From Stutzerimonas nosocomialis (GTDB lineage: Bacteria; Pseudomonadota; Gammaproteobacteria; Pseudomonadales; Pseudomonadaceae): a DNA stretch of 64,000 nt. Shown one piece after another: positions 1 to 11,268 of the stretch. Under the pieces are notes generated by a model. The model was not told where the DNA came from and ran no database searches. It worked only from the letters and a program-made list of their open reading frames with translations. Position numbers and translations under genes: made by a program. The stretch spans positions 186,001-250,000 of the forward strand of contig NZ_QLAE01000001.1 in NCBI RefSeq assembly GCF_005876855.1, written 5' to 3'. Position 1 is the first letter of the stretch. The number at the start of each line of letters is the position of its first letter.

Positions 1-126
1 GCGCCGCGCAGGGCGCTGTGGGCGTCGTCACGCTGGGTCGCGTGGCGAAAAATCTGCTAACAATGGGTGCCAATGGTTCGCAGACTGCTGCGCCATAATG
101 CACCGATACCAGTTCCGGGAGTTTCC

Positions 127-858
127 ATGAGTACCGCATCTGCCAATGAAGGCGAAAAGATCCTCATCGTCGACGACGATTCCCGACTTCGGCGCCTGCT
201 GGAACGCTTTCTCGATGAGCAGGGTTACCGCGTGCGGACCGTGGAGAACACCGAGCAGATGGACCGTCTGCTCAGCCGCGAGCTGTTCCACCTGGTGGTG
301 CTCGACCTGATGATGCCGGGCGAGGACGGACTGTCCGCCTGCCGCCGGCTGCGCGAGGGCAGCAACCAGATCCCGATCATCATGCTCACCGCCAAGGGCG
401 ACGAGTCGAGCCGCATCCAGGGGCTGGAGGTCGGCGCCGACGATTACCTCGCCAAGCCGTTCAACCCCCGCGAGCTGCTGGCGCGCATCAAGGCGGTGCT
501 GCGCCGCCAGGCGCCCCAGGTGCCGGGCGCGCCGGCCAGCGACGACGAGGTCGTGACCTTCGGCGAATATGAGCTGTACCTGGCCACCCGCGAGCTGAAG
601 AAGGGCGACGAGGTGCACATGCTCACCACCGGCGAATTCGCCGTGCTCAAGGCGCTGGTGCAGCATGCGCGCGAGCCGCTGACCCGCGACAAGCTGATGA
701 ACCTGGCCCGCGGCCGCGAGTGGGATGCCCTGGAGCGCTCCATCGACGTGCAGATCTCGCGCCTGCGCCGGCTGATCGAGCCCGATCCGTCCAAGCCGCG
801 CTACATCCAGACCGTCTGGGGCGTGGGCTACGTGTTCGTGCCGGACGGCAACAAGTGA
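127..858 (+). CDS. ompR: OmpR-family response regulator
   Basis: This is a 243-residue DNA-binding response regulator, the partner of the EnvZ-like kinase downstream. The receiver domain (about residues 10-125) shows the acidic pocket VDDD at 15-18, the phospho-acceptor Asp60 in VVLDLMMPG and the conserved Lys in MLTAKGD. A winged-helix output domain follows from about residue 140 and ends with the family motif VWGVGYVF. I chose the ATG at 127 because the protein then begins like other OmpR proteins just before KILIVDDD. An in-frame ATG at 67 would add an unsupported extension. In P. aeruginosa the equivalent pair is AmgRS, which responds to envelope stress and aminoglycosides. That role is carried over from synteny. 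Confidence 0.95.
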   Translation: MSTASANEGEKILIVDDDSRLRRLLERFLDEQGYRVRTVENTEQMDRLLSRELFHLVVLDLMMPGEDGLSACRRLREGSNQIPIIMLTAKGDESSRIQGLEVGADDYLAKPFNPRELLARIKAVLRRQAPQVPGAPASDDEVVTFGEYELYLATRELKKGDEVHMLTTGEFAVLKALVQHAREPLTRDKLMNLARGREWDALERSIDVQISRLRRLIEPDPSKPRYIQTVWGVGYVFVPDGNK

Positions 859-898
859 GCAGTCAAGCTGCAGACTGCAAGCCGTGACGAAAAGCGGG

Positions 899-913
899 GC
901 GCCATCATGGCGC
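899..913 (+). other. stem-loop in the ompR-envZ gap
   Basis: The 104-base gap between ompR and envZ holds a hairpin with stem GCGCCA/TGGCGC and loop TCA. It is followed by a pyrimidine-rich tract (TCTTCTTCTT). The U-run is broken, so this would be a weak terminator or an attenuator that lowers envZ expression relative to ompR. No function is shown. Confidence 0.35.
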
Positions 914-962
914 TCTTCTTCTTCCTGCAACCTGAGACTTATGGCGTGACGCCGCCTTCCCC

Positions 963-2282
963 ATGAAAGCCCCCCTGTGGTTCCCGCAAAGCTTCTTCGC
1001 CCGCACCCTGTGGCTGGTGCTCATCGTCGTGCTCTTTTCCAAGGTGCTGACGCTGTTCTACCTGATGATGAACGAGGACGTGCTGGTCGACCGCCAGTAC
1101 AGCCATGGCGCGGCCCTGACCCTGCGCGCCTACTGGGCCGCCGACGACGAGAACCGCGAGCGCATCGCCAAGGCGGTCGGCCTGCGGCGGGTGCCGGAGC
1201 AGGAAGTGCCGGCCAGCGAGTACCACTGGCCGTACTCGGAAATCTTCAAGCGGCAGATGCAGGCCGAGCTGGGTCCGGAGACCGAGGTCCACGTGCGCAT
1301 CCAGCCCTCGCCGGCGCTCTGGGCCCGTTCCCCGGGGCTGGGGCGTGGCTGGATCGAGGTGCCGCTGTATCCCTATCCGCTGCAGGGGCAGCGCATCTGG
1401 AGCGTGCTGGCCTGGTTCCTCGGCATCGGCCTGCTGTCGACCGCGGCCGCCTGGATCTTCGTCAGCCAGCTCAACCTGCCGCTCAAGCGGCTGGTCTACG
1501 CCGCCCGGCAGATCGGCCAGGGGCGCAGCGTGCGGCTGCCGGTCAGCGACACGCCGAGCGAGATGACCGAGCTGTATCGCGCCTTCAACCAGATGGCCGA
1601 GGATGTCGAGCAGGCCGGGCGCGAACGCGAGCTGATGCTGGCCGGCGTTTCCCATGACCTGCGCACGCCGCTGACCCGTCTGCGCCTGTCGCTGGAGCTG
1701 ATGCCCAACGACGCCGAGCTGACCGAGGAGATGGTCCGCGACATCGAGGACATGGACGCCATCCTCGACCAGTTCCTGGCGTTCATCCGCGACGGGCGGG
1801 ACGAGCCGGTGGAGCCCACCGATCTCGGCGAGCTGATCCGCGAGGTCGTGCAGCCGTACAACCAGCATGCCGAGACGGTGCGCCTGTGCGTCGAGCCGAT
1901 CCCGGTGCTGGCGCTGCGCCGGGTGTCGATCAAGCGTCTGCTGGTGAACCTGATCGAGAACGCGCTGCGCTACGGCGGTCACGGCGTCGAACTCGAGGCG
2001 CACTGCTCGGGCGATCCGAACGCACCCTACGTGGTGATCAGCGTGCTGGACCGCGGAACGGGCATCGATCCACGGGAAATGACCGAAATCTTCAATCCCT
2101 TCATCCGTGGGGACCGCGCCCGTGGCGGCAAGGGCGCCGGCCTGGGGCTCGCGATCGTCAAGCGCATCGCCGCGCAGCACGGTGGCGTGGTCGAGCTGCG
2201 CAACCGTTCGGGTGGTGGTCTGGAGGCCCGCGTCAGCCTGCCGCTGGGGCTGTTGCTGCCGCGGAATGTGTTGAAAAACTGA
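963..2282 (+). CDS. envZ: EnvZ-family sensor histidine kinase
   Basis: This 439-residue inner-membrane sensor kinase has transmembrane segments at about 16-36 and 146-168 around a periplasmic domain of roughly 110 residues. A HAMP linker follows, then the H box VSHDLRTPL with His231 as the phosphorylation site. The ATP-binding domain shows the N box NLIENALRYGG and the G boxes DRGTGIDP and GAGLGLAIV. It lies 104 bases after ompR on the same strand and is its likely partner. In P. aeruginosa the orthologous position is amgS. The periplasmic stimulus cannot be read from the sequence. Confidence 0.94.
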   Translation: MKAPLWFPQSFFARTLWLVLIVVLFSKVLTLFYLMMNEDVLVDRQYSHGAALTLRAYWAADDENRERIAKAVGLRRVPEQEVPASEYHWPYSEIFKRQMQAELGPETEVHVRIQPSPALWARSPGLGRGWIEVPLYPYPLQGQRIWSVLAWFLGIGLLSTAAAWIFVSQLNLPLKRLVYAARQIGQGRSVRLPVSDTPSEMTELYRAFNQMAEDVEQAGRERELMLAGVSHDLRTPLTRLRLSLELMPNDAELTEEMVRDIEDMDAILDQFLAFIRDGRDEPVEPTDLGELIREVVQPYNQHAETVRLCVEPIPVLALRRVSIKRLLVNLIENALRYGGHGVELEAHCSGDPNAPYVVISVLDRGTGIDPREMTEIFNPFIRGDRARGGKGAGLGLAIVKRIAAQHGGVVELRNRSGGGLEARVSLPLGLLLPRNVLKN

Positions 2283-2327
2283 GCGCCCCGCCGGGAGATC
2301 GCTCAGCTGCAATGGCTTCCCCCTTCG

Positions 2328-3233
2328 CTACCCCTTGCCCTTGGTGCGGGTCAGGTGCGGGCCGCCGTTCTTTTCCAGGTACTGGATGATCATGCCGGCC
2401 ACATCCTTGCTGGTGGTGACTTCGATGCCTTCCAGGCCAGGGGACGAGTTGACCTCCATCACCAGCGGCCCGTGATTGGAACGCAGGATGTCCACGCCGG
2501 CCACGTTCAGGCCCATCACCTTGGCCGCGCGGATGGCGGTCATGCGTTCTTCCGGCGTGATCTTGATCAGGCTGGCCGAGCCGCCGCGATGCAGGTTGGA
2601 ACGGAATTCGCCGGGCTTGGCCTGGCGCTTCATCGCGGCGATGACCTTCTCGCCCACCACGAAGCAGCGGATGTCGGCGCCGCCGGCTTCCTTGATGTAC
2701 TCCTGCACCATGATGTCCTGCTTCAGCCCCATGAAGGCCTCGATCACCGACTCGGCGGCCTTTTCGGTTTCGCAGAGCACCACGCCGATGCCCTGGGTGC
2801 CTTCGAGCACCTTGATCACCAGGGGCGCGCCGCCAACCATCTGGATCAGGTCGGGAATGTCGTCGGGCGAGTGGGCGAAGCCGGTCACCGGCAGGCCGAT
2901 GCCGCGTCGCGAGAGCAGTTGCAGCGAGCGCAGCTTGTCACGCGAGCGGGCGATGGCCACCGACTCGTTGAGCGGGAAGACGCCCTGCATCTCGAACTGG
3001 CGCAGCACCGCGCAGCCATAGAAGGTCACCGAGGCGCCGATGCGCGGGATGACCGCGTCGAAGCCCTCCAGCGGGCGGCCGCGGTAATGGATCTGCGGCT
3101 TGTGGCTGGCGATGTTCATGTAGGCGCGAAGGGTGTCGATCACCACCATCTCGTGGCCACGCTGCTGGCCGGCCTCCACCAGTCGGCGGGTTGAATACAG
3201 ACGCGGATTGCGCGACAGCACGGCGATTTTCAT
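2328..3233 (-). CDS. rimK: RimK ATP-grasp ligase (alpha-L-glutamate ligase)
   Basis: RimK adds glutamate residues to the C-terminus of ribosomal protein S6. The 301-residue length matches the family. The protein begins [18 protein letters not shown], and the ATP-grasp fold shows the Gly-rich loop EGTQGIGV and the metal-binding end [13 protein letters not shown]. The ATG at 3233 overlaps the stop of the upstream gene by four bases (ATGA), so the two are translationally coupled. In P. fluorescens rimK works with rimA and rimB in translational control. No rimA-like gene sits in this pair. The last part faces envZ tail to tail. Confidence 0.95.
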   Translation of the reverse strand: MKIAVLSRNPRLYSTRRLVEAGQQRGHEMVVIDTLRAYMNIASHKPQIHYRGRPLEGFDAVIPRIGASVTFYGCAVLRQFEMQGVFPLNESVAIARSRDKLRSLQLLSRRGIGLPVTGFAHSPDDIPDLIQMVGGAPLVIKVLEGTQGIGVVLCETEKAAESVIEAFMGLKQDIMVQEYIKEAGGADIRCFVVGEKVIAAMKRQAKPGEFRSNLHRGGSASLIKITPEERMTAIRAAKVMGLNVAGVDILRSNHGPLVMEVNSSPGLEGIEVTTSKDVAGMIIQYLEKNGGPHLTRTKGKG

Positions 3234-3724
3234 TGGGCACCGGGGACAGTGAGGATCTGGGGTTTGTCTTGGATATAGGTTCGTGCCGGGTCGACCAGGC
3301 ATCGGCCGTCGACCAGCGCCTTGGAGCCCAGCAGCAGGCGGTAGCGCATGGTCTTGCGGCAGGTCAGGGTGAACTCGACCGGCCAGGCGCAATCGCCCAT
3401 GGCCAGCAGGGTGCGGATCACGTAGCGTGTCTGCGCGTGGCCGTTGGAGCTCTTGATGGTCTTGCGTGTCAGCAGCGGGGCTTCGCAGCGATGGCGTCGC
3501 TGCACCAGGGTGCCCAGATGCGCGGTGAAGCGAACCCAGCGCTGGCCGTCGCGTTCGAATTCCGAAATGTCGGTGGCGTGCAGCGCTGAGGTGCTGGCCC
3601 CCGTATCGATCTTCGCGCGCAGGCCGACGACGCCCAGGTCAGGCAGGGCGATCCATTCACGCAGGCCGATAACGGTAGGGGTCTGGTCTGGCTTCAAGGT
3701 GGTGTCCGGGCGATTTGCGCGCAT
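3230..3724 (-). CDS. rimB: RimB-like retropepsin-fold protein (ATP-dependent zinc protease family)
   Basis: This 164-residue protein carries [13 protein letters not shown], the DTGA-type signature of the PF05618 family, which has a retropepsin-like fold and is often annotated as an ATP-dependent zinc protease. It is the first gene of a two-gene operon with rimK and overlaps it by four bases. In Pseudomonas, RimB belongs to the RimABK system, which sets the extent of S6 glutamylation. The start at 3724 gives a short polar N-terminus before the conserved core ([15 protein letters not shown]). Family membership is confident, and the exact enzymatic role follows from the pairing with rimK. Confidence 0.85.
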   Translation of the reverse strand: MRANRPDTTLKPDQTPTVIGLREWIALPDLGVVGLRAKIDTGASTSALHATDISEFERDGQRWVRFTAHLGTLVQRRHRCEAPLLTRKTIKSSNGHAQTRYVIRTLLAMGDCAWPVEFTLTCRKTMRYRLLLGSKALVDGRCLVDPARTYIQDKPQILTVPGAQ

Positions 3725-3798
3725 TCTAGACGGGGCAGTATGCCAACTGCATCTGTCTGCTGCACCCTAGGACAACGGCGTTTGGAAAGAGTAGGGCG

Positions 3799-4194
3799 AT
3801 GAGCGAAAAAGACGATGGCAAGGTGCGTCTGGACAAGTGGCTGTGGGCGGCGCGTTTCTTCAAGACGCGGGCGCTGGCCAAGGCCGCGATAGAAGGCGGC
3901 AAGGTGCATTGCCGGGGCGAGCGCTGCAAGCCGGGCAAGGAGCCGAAGGTGGGCGAGACGTTCACCATCAGGGCCGGTTTCGACGAGCGCACCGTGGTGG
4001 TCAAGGGGCTGTCGGCGGTGCGCCGTGGCGCGCCCGAGGCGCAGCTGCTCTACGAGGAGACCGCCGACAGCCTGGCCCGTCGCGAGCAGGCCGCGGCCAT
4101 GCGCAAGGCCGGCACGCTCGGCCTGCAGACCGACGGCCGGCCGAGCAAGAAGCAGCGCCGGCAGCTGCATCACTTTCGCGATTTCGAGGGCTGA
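3799..4194 (+). CDS. hslR: Hsp15 ribosome-associated heat-shock protein (S4 domain)
   Basis: Hsp15 binds 50S subunits that carry a stalled nascent chain and helps recycle them after heat shock. The 131-residue protein opens with a canonical S4 RNA-binding domain at about residues 9-70 (VRLDKWLWAARFFKTR, then AIEGGKVHCRG). The C-terminus is basic (RPSKKQRRQLHHF). It ends where the convergent PAP2 gene ends, with no gap. It sits two genes from hslO, an arrangement conserved in gammaproteobacteria. Confidence 0.93.
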   Translation: MSEKDDGKVRLDKWLWAARFFKTRALAKAAIEGGKVHCRGERCKPGKEPKVGETFTIRAGFDERTVVVKGLSAVRRGAPEAQLLYEETADSLARREQAAAMRKAGTLGLQTDGRPSKKQRRQLHHFRDFEG

Positions 4195-4992
4195 TCAGTC
4201 CTGGCGCAGCACGGCCAGCTGGCGCACCCCGGGAAGTACGCGCGCAAGGGTGAAGGCCGGGCGCGCGAGCCACTGCAGCAGCGCCGCGATCTGCGCGCCC
4301 AACGGGGTGCAGTAGCCCCAGCCCAGCGCCAGCAGGGCGATCAGCAGCCCGCCGACGAAGTCGTCGCTGAGCCAGTGGGCGCCGGCCACCAGGCGCGGCA
4401 GCATGAACGCCAGGGTGACGCCGAGCACCACCGCCAGCTTGGCGCCCCGGGCGAAGAGCGCCATGAACAGGCCCCAGATCAGCAGCACCGAGGCATGGTC
4501 GCCGGGAAAGCTCTTGCTGGAGCGATCCTTCAGTTCGAAGACCCGCTCGAGCAGCGGGAAATGGTCGCTCAGGTGATAGGCGGTGGCGAAATGCATCGAC
4601 GGACTGGCGTGCTGCCAGCCGAGGTGCGCGCCGATCTTGGTGACCAGCACGCGAATCACCAGAAGCACCAGCAGCAGGCCGACGAAGGTGAACAGCGCCG
4701 GGCGCAGCTGGGCCTGGCCGAACAGCCAGTCCTTGCGGATCAGCAACGTCAGCAGGACGGCGCCGACCAGGATGTCGAACACGCGGATGCTGGCCAGTGC
4801 CCACAATCCGTCCCACACCGGCGAGACGCCGAGCGAGCCGTTGAGCAGATGGAACACGGCCGCATCGGCCTGGTCCCAATATTGGCGGGTAGCGGGCCAC
4901 AGCCAGCTGGCCAGCAGCAGGGCGGCAAGGGCATGGCAGGCGATCAGCGGCAGCGGGCGCCAGCGTGACTGGGGCATGGAGGCGGAGGTCAT
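4195..4992 (-). CDS. PAP2-family membrane phosphatase
   Basis: This 265-residue integral membrane protein belongs to the type 2 phosphatidic acid phosphatase superfamily. A hydrophobic N-terminal helix (ACHALAALLLASWLW) is followed by several more membrane segments. Two catalytic signatures are visible: SFPGDHAS, a variant of PSGH, and LVAGAHWLSD, the domain with the catalytic His and Asp. The substrate could be undecaprenyl pyrophosphate, phosphatidate or a lipid A phosphate, and the sequence does not decide. The ATG at 4992 was chosen because the upstream in-frame stretch is charged and not conserved-looking. It lies between hslR and hslO, as recalled for P. aeruginosa. Confidence 0.85.
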   Translation of the reverse strand: MTSASMPQSRWRPLPLIACHALAALLLASWLWPATRQYWDQADAAVFHLLNGSLGVSPVWDGLWALASIRVFDILVGAVLLTLLIRKDWLFGQAQLRPALFTFVGLLLVLLVIRVLVTKIGAHLGWQHASPSMHFATAYHLSDHFPLLERVFELKDRSSKSFPGDHASVLLIWGLFMALFARGAKLAVVLGVTLAFMLPRLVAGAHWLSDDFVGGLLIALLALGWGYCTPLGAQIAALLQWLARPAFTLARVLPGVRQLAVLRQD

Positions 4993-5185
4993 GGACGCGT
5001 CCCTTCGAGGATGAAGGCGCGCGATCTTAGGCGTGGCGGGAGCCGCTGTCCGGGCGACGTGCGACTCGTTCAGCTGCCGTTCAGTTTGCCTGCGGCGATG
5101 CGTTTTGCCCCGGTGCTTGGTCGAGTCGCCCTTTGCGCCTAAAATCGCCGGCCCTTTCGCTGTTCCAGTCCTTGCGAGCCTTGGC

Positions 5186-6073
5186 ATGTCCGATCATACC
5201 CAGCGTTTCCTTTTCGACGATTCCGACGTGCGTGGTGAAATCGCCAGCCTTGGCGAGAGCTACCAGCACGTGCTGGCCAAGCATCCCTATCCGGAGCCGG
5301 TCGCCCAGCTGCTCGGCGAATTGCTGGCCGCCGCGGCGCTGCTGGTCGGCACGCTGAAGTTCGATGGCCTGCTGGTCCTGCAGGCCCGCTCCTCCGGCCC
5401 GATCCCGCTGCTGATGGTCGAGTGCTCCAGCGAGCGCGACGTGCGCGGTATCGCCCGCTACGAAGCCGATCAGATCGCCGTTGGCGCCACGCTCTCGGAG
5501 CTGATGCCCGAAGGGGTGCTGGCGATCACCGTCGACCCGGCGCGGGGGCAGCGCTACCAGGGCATCGTCGCGCTGGAGGGCGTCAGCCTGGCGGCCTGCC
5601 TGTCCGACTACTTCGCCACTTCCGAACAGCTGCCGACGCGCTTCTGGCTGAACGCCGACGGCCGCCGCGCCTGCGGCATGCTGCTGCAGCAGCTTCCGGC
5701 CGATCGGATCAAGGACGCCGAGGCGCGGCAGGCCAACTGGCAGCACCTCACCACCCTGGCCGACACCCTGACCGCCGAAGAGCTGCTCGGGCTGGACAAC
5801 CAGACGCTGCTGCACCGTCTCTACCACGAGGAGCAGGTGCGCCTGTTCGAGCCCCGCCCCCTGCAGTTCCACTGCAGCTGCTCGCGCGAGCGCTCGGCCA
5901 ACGCGCTGGTGAGCCTGGGCCAGGCGGACGCCGAGGCGCTGGTCCTGGAGCAGGGCGGGTCGGTCACCATCGACTGCCAGTTCTGCAACCAGCGCTACGT
6001 CTTCGATGCCGCCGATATCGCCCAGCTGTTCGCCGGTGGCGGCAGCGATGCGCCCTCGGCCACCCGCCACTAA
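5186..6073 (+). CDS. hslO: Hsp33 redox-regulated chaperone
   Basis: Hsp33 is a cytosolic holdase that is switched on by oxidation of a zinc-bound cysteine cluster. The 295-residue protein begins [18 protein letters not shown], as is usual for the family. It carries the four zinc cysteines near the C-terminus in FHCSCSRER and CQFCNQRY. The ATG at 5186 starts the conserved core, and the longer in-frame upstream part looks like non-coding sequence. It is divergent from the PAP2 gene, and pckA follows after 158 bases that contain the pckA leader. Confidence 0.95.
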   Translation: MSDHTQRFLFDDSDVRGEIASLGESYQHVLAKHPYPEPVAQLLGELLAAAALLVGTLKFDGLLVLQARSSGPIPLLMVECSSERDVRGIARYEADQIAVGATLSELMPEGVLAITVDPARGQRYQGIVALEGVSLAACLSDYFATSEQLPTRFWLNADGRRACGMLLQQLPADRIKDAEARQANWQHLTTLADTLTAEELLGLDNQTLLHRLYHEEQVRLFEPRPLQFHCSCSRERSANALVSLGQADAEALVLEQGGSVTIDCQFCNQRYVFDAADIAQLFAGGGSDAPSATRH

Positions 6074-6135
6074 AAAGCCATTATTTTTTCGGAACCATTC
6101 CGAGGCCCTGTCGCTCATACCCAGCGGCTCGGCTT

Positions 6136-6231
6136 TTTGGCATAATCGGGCACTTTTTTCGATGTAGCCTGTCGCATGGCCGGCTACAACATATAAGGAG
6201 GATTCGGCTTAAGAAGCCGACGGGGATCATC
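6136..6231 (+). promoter_or_regulatory. pckA leader with two hairpins and a displaced Shine-Dalgarno
   Basis: A -10-like CATAAT lies at 6141-6146. Downstream, GTAGCC at 6164-6169 can pair with GGCTAC at 6182-6187. A near-perfect Shine-Dalgarno (AAGGAGG) ends at about 6202, some 29 bases before the ATG at 6232. The spacer holds a second hairpin, 6204-6210 with 6214-6220 and a three-base loop. Folding this hairpin would bring the Shine-Dalgarno near the start codon. Confidence 0.45.
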
Positions 6232-7773
6232 ATGACGCAAGCCACTCACGCCGTTTACAGCGACATCAGCACCGCTCAACTGGTTGAAGAAGCCCTCCGC
6301 CGCGGTGAAGGCGAACTGGCCGCCAATGGCTCGCTCGTTGTGAAGACAGGCCACCGCACGGGCCGTTCGCCCGCGGATCGGTTCATCGTTCAGGAACCTT
6401 CCACCGACTCGAAGATCGCCTGGGGCGCCATCAACCGCCCGTTCCCGGCCGACAAGTTCGATGCCCTGTGGGACCGCGTCCAGGCGTTCAACGATGCTCA
6501 GGATCACTTCGTTTCCCACGTCCATGTAGGCTCCTCCGAAGCCCACTACCTGCCGGTCAAGATGACCACCGCCACCGCCTGGCAGAACCTCTTCGGTCGC
6601 CAGCTGTTCATCAACCCGCAGCCGTACAACCCGGCCGGGAAAGAGGAATGGCAGGTCCTCAACGTCGCCAACTTCGAGTGCGTACCGGAGCGCGACGGCA
6701 CCAATTCCGATGGCTGCGTGATCATCAACTTCGCCCGGAAGAAGGTCCTGATCGCCGGCATGCGCTACGCCGGTGAGATGAAGAAGGCCATGTTCAGCGT
6801 GCAGAACTTCCTGCTGCCCGAGGCCGACGTGCTGCCGATGCACTGCGCGGCCAACATCGGCGAGGAAGGCGACGTCACCCTGTTCTTCGGTCTGTCGGGC
6901 ACCGGCAAGACCACCCTGTCGGCCGACGAGTCGCGCTACCTGATCGGCGACGACGAGCACGGCTGGGGCAAGGGCGTGGTGTTCAACATCGAAGGCGGTT
7001 GCTATGCCAAGTGCATCGACCTGTCCGAGAAGAACGAGCCGGTGATCTGGAAGGCCATCCAGTTCGGCGCCGTGCTGGAAAACGTCGTGCTCGACGAGAA
7101 CCGCGTGCCCGACTACGCCGACGACAGCCTGACCCAGAACAGCCGCGCGGCCTACCCGCTGGAGCACGTCGAGAAGCGCTCGGAGAAGAACCTCGGCGGC
7201 GAGCCGAACGCGGTGATCTTCCTGACCTGCGACCTGACCGGCGTTCTGCCGCCCGTGTCGATCCTCAACGAAGAGCAGGCGGCCTACCACTTCCTGTCCG
7301 GCTACACCGCGCTGGTCGGTTCGACCGAGATGGGCAGCGGCGCCGGCATCAAGTCGACCTTCTCCACCTGCTTCGGCGCGCCGTTCTTCCCCCGTCCGGC
7401 GGGCGAGTACGCCGAGCTGCTGATCAAGCGCATCCAGGAGTTCGGCTCCAAGGTGTACCTGGTCAACACCGGCTGGACCGGCGGTGGCTACGGCATCGGC
7501 AAGCGCTTCAACATCCCGACCACCCGCAGCGTGATCGCGGCGATCCAGAGCGGTGCGCTGATCGGTACCGAAACCGAGCAGCTGCCGATCATCAACCTGA
7601 GCGTGCCCAAGTCCGTGCCGGGGGTTGAAACCAACCTGCTGAACCCGCGCAACACCTGGGAAGACAAGAACGCCTACGACGAGGCCGCCAAGGGCCTGGC
7701 CAAGCTGTTCATCGAGAACTTCAAGAAGTTCGACGTCTCCGACGCGATCCGCGACGCCGGCCCGCAGCTCTAA
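6232..7773 (+). CDS. pckA: phosphoenolpyruvate carboxykinase (ATP)
   Basis: This enzyme converts oxaloacetate and ATP to PEP, CO2 and ADP, the first committed step of gluconeogenesis from TCA intermediates. The 513 residues match the ATP-dependent family. The kinase P-loop is [11 protein letters not shown] at about 219-230, followed by the metal/nucleotide motif [18 protein letters not shown] near the N-terminus is part of the substrate site. The start [11 protein letters not shown] is at 6232, and the same frame continues upstream through hslO sequence without coding meaning. A strong terminator follows at 7789. The leader is unusual (see the entry at 6136). Confidence 0.97.
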   Translation: MTQATHAVYSDISTAQLVEEALRRGEGELAANGSLVVKTGHRTGRSPADRFIVQEPSTDSKIAWGAINRPFPADKFDALWDRVQAFNDAQDHFVSHVHVGSSEAHYLPVKMTTATAWQNLFGRQLFINPQPYNPAGKEEWQVLNVANFECVPERDGTNSDGCVIINFARKKVLIAGMRYAGEMKKAMFSVQNFLLPEADVLPMHCAANIGEEGDVTLFFGLSGTGKTTLSADESRYLIGDDEHGWGKGVVFNIEGGCYAKCIDLSEKNEPVIWKAIQFGAVLENVVLDENRVPDYADDSLTQNSRAAYPLEHVEKRSEKNLGGEPNAVIFLTCDLTGVLPPVSILNEEQAAYHFLSGYTALVGSTEMGSGAGIKSTFSTCFGAPFFPRPAGEYAELLIKRIQEFGSKVYLVNTGWTGGGYGIGKRFNIPTTRSVIAAIQSGALIGTETEQLPIINLSVPKSVPGVETNLLNPRNTWEDKNAYDEAAKGLAKLFIENFKKFDVSDAIRDAGPQL

Positions 7774-7788
7774 GCCGCGCGCCGTTCG

Positions 7789-7813
7789 AAAAGCCGCCTT
7801 CGGGCGGCTTTTT
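7789..7813 (+). terminator. Rho-independent terminator of pckA
   Basis: The stem AAAGCCGCC/GGCGGCTTT with loop TTCG runs into a T-run. It lies 16 bases after the pckA stop. Confidence 0.9.
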
Positions 7814-7890
7814 CATTTGGCGCCGACTATTCACCCAGCATCGGCCGCGCTATGGTCAGGGGCCATCGGGCGGTCAACGGAGTGACAGCC

Positions 7891-9810
<1,920 letters not shown>

Positions 9811-9903
9811 CGCACGGGTCGACCGGCCGGTCGGAAGAAAAAGCTGAACCTCGGCCGGTCAGTCGCCTCGAAACTACAAGCACGTCAGAACGAGGTAGGC
9901 TCC

Positions 9904-10329
9904 ATGCAAGTTCAAGTGAACACCAATCACATCCAGGGCAGTGCCGAGCTACAGGAGTGGGTAGGAGCGGCCGTCACCGAGCGGCTGGAACGGTTCGATG
10001 ACCTGTTGACCCGGGTGGAGATCCACGTCGGCGACGAAAACGCGCAGAAGGCCGGTGCCGACGACAAGCGCTGCCAGATCGAAGCGCGGCCCAAGGGGCA
10101 TCAGTCCCTGTCGGTGACGCACAAGGCCGAATCCCTGCAGCTGGCGGTCGATGGCGCCGCCGAGAAGATGCGCAACGCCCTCGAGCACCTGACGGGCAAG
10201 CTGGACGCCAAGACCGTATCCACCGGACATCTGGACGACCCGCTGCTGAGCGAAGACCCGCCGCAGGTGACCGATGCCCTGCTGCAGGAAGAATTCCTGG
10301 CCCGCCAGGAGGCGCTGGGCAAGGAGTGA
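9904..10329 (+). CDS. HPF/RaiA-type ribosome hibernation factor
   Basis: The 141-residue protein begins MQVQVNTNHIQGSAEL, the fold start of the sigma-54 modulation/ribosomal S30AE family. These proteins bind the 30S decoding region and inactivate or dimerize ribosomes in stationary phase. The S30AE domain covers about residues 1-105. A short acidic tail follows (LLSEDPPQVTDALLQEEF), much shorter than the tail of long HPF. It is monocistronic with its own terminator and is not next to rpoN, where Pseudomonas keeps its main hpf. It is therefore a second, stand-alone family member. Confidence 0.85.
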   Translation: MQVQVNTNHIQGSAELQEWVGAAVTERLERFDDLLTRVEIHVGDENAQKAGADDKRCQIEARPKGHQSLSVTHKAESLQLAVDGAAEKMRNALEHLTGKLDAKTVSTGHLDDPLLSEDPPQVTDALLQEEFLARQEALGKE

Positions 10330-10376
10330 CCGGACAGGCGTCGGGCGACGCCGCCCGGCGATGCTTCCTTTGGCGG

Positions 10377-10403
10377 CGTGCTTGCGAGCACGTCGTTTTT
10401 TTT
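10377..10403 (+). terminator. Rho-independent terminator after the HPF-like gene
   Basis: The stem CGTGCT/AGCACG with loop TGCG is followed by TCG and eight T residues at 10396-10403. Confidence 0.9.
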
Positions 10404-10508
10404 GCGGCTGCACCGGCGTTTTTTCGGAACGGGTATGGCTGTCTGGCAAAGCGGAACGATCGGCTCGCGACGCAGGCCAAAGAGGGAAAGCCTTCGGAGC
10501 ATCGTCCC

Positions 10509-11186
10509 ATGACCTTTTCGATCATCGCCCGCTGTCCGCGCACCGGACAGTTCGGCGTGGCGGCCGCCACTGCCATGCCCGCGGTGGGCAAACTGCTGAC
10601 CCATGCCGCCGCCCGCGTCGGCGCCGTGGCGACCCAGGCGCAGATCAACCCTTACCTGGGCATCGACGGGCTGAACCTGCTGCGCCAGAACCGCTCGGCC
10701 GCCGAGGTGATCGAACAGCTGCACCGCACCGACCCCTGCATGGCCTTGCGCCAGTGCGCGGTGATCGATCCCCAGGGGCGCAGCGCGTGCTGGACCGGCG
10801 AGAAATGCATCCCCTGGGCCGGCTCGCTGGCCGGCGAGCAGTTTTCCGTGCAGGGCAACCGGCTCACGGGGCCGCAAGTGCTGGACGCGATCGCGGGGGC
10901 CTTCATGCACGAGCCGGCGCTGCCGCTGGTGGAGCGGCTGATGGAGGCGATCGCGGCCGGCGACCGGATGGGCGGCGATCGGCACGGCGAATCCTCGGCG
11001 ACCATCTATGTGGTCGATCGCGAGGCGTACCCGCTCTGGGACATCCGGGTCGACCACCACCGCGATCCGTTCGCCGAGCTGCGGCGCCTGCATGAGGTGT
11101 TCGAGGCCCAGGTGTATCCCGAGATACTGGCCATGCCGACGCGGGAGAACCCCGCCGGCGCGGTGGCCAAGGAAGAGACGATCTAG
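10509..11186 (+). CDS. DUF1028 family protein (Ntn-hydrolase-like)
   Basis: The 225-residue protein opens MTFSIIARCPRTGQFGVAAAT, the conserved start of DUF1028 proteins. Their fold resembles N-terminal nucleophile hydrolases, but their substrate is not established. Typical features are GAVATQAQINPYLG and the motif VQGNRLTGPQVLDA. The ATG at 10509 is preceded by GGAGCATCGTCCC, and the upstream in-frame extension is low-quality coding sequence. The M14 carboxypeptidase follows after 82 bases, so a peptide or amide hydrolysis context is possible but unproven. Confidence 0.85.
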   Translation: MTFSIIARCPRTGQFGVAAATAMPAVGKLLTHAAARVGAVATQAQINPYLGIDGLNLLRQNRSAAEVIEQLHRTDPCMALRQCAVIDPQGRSACWTGEKCIPWAGSLAGEQFSVQGNRLTGPQVLDAIAGAFMHEPALPLVERLMEAIAAGDRMGGDRHGESSATIYVVDREAYPLWDIRVDHHRDPFAELRRLHEVFEAQVYPEILAMPTRENPAGAVAKEETI

Positions 11187-11268
11187 CCGGGCGCTCTTTG
11201 CCGCGCGGGCATTTCCCTGCGCGTGAAGACCTGCGATGCTCGGCGCAACGTTTCGAGCAGAGGCAAGC

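Noticed and set aside
1-126. A possible gene fragment at the left edge.
   Set aside because: No frame shows a recognisable protein. The stretch is best read as the ompR upstream region.
5422-6231. An open frame joins the second half of hslO (another frame) to pckA.
   Set aside because: The upstream part is Arg/Ala-rich shadow coding. The conserved PckA N-terminus begins at 6232.
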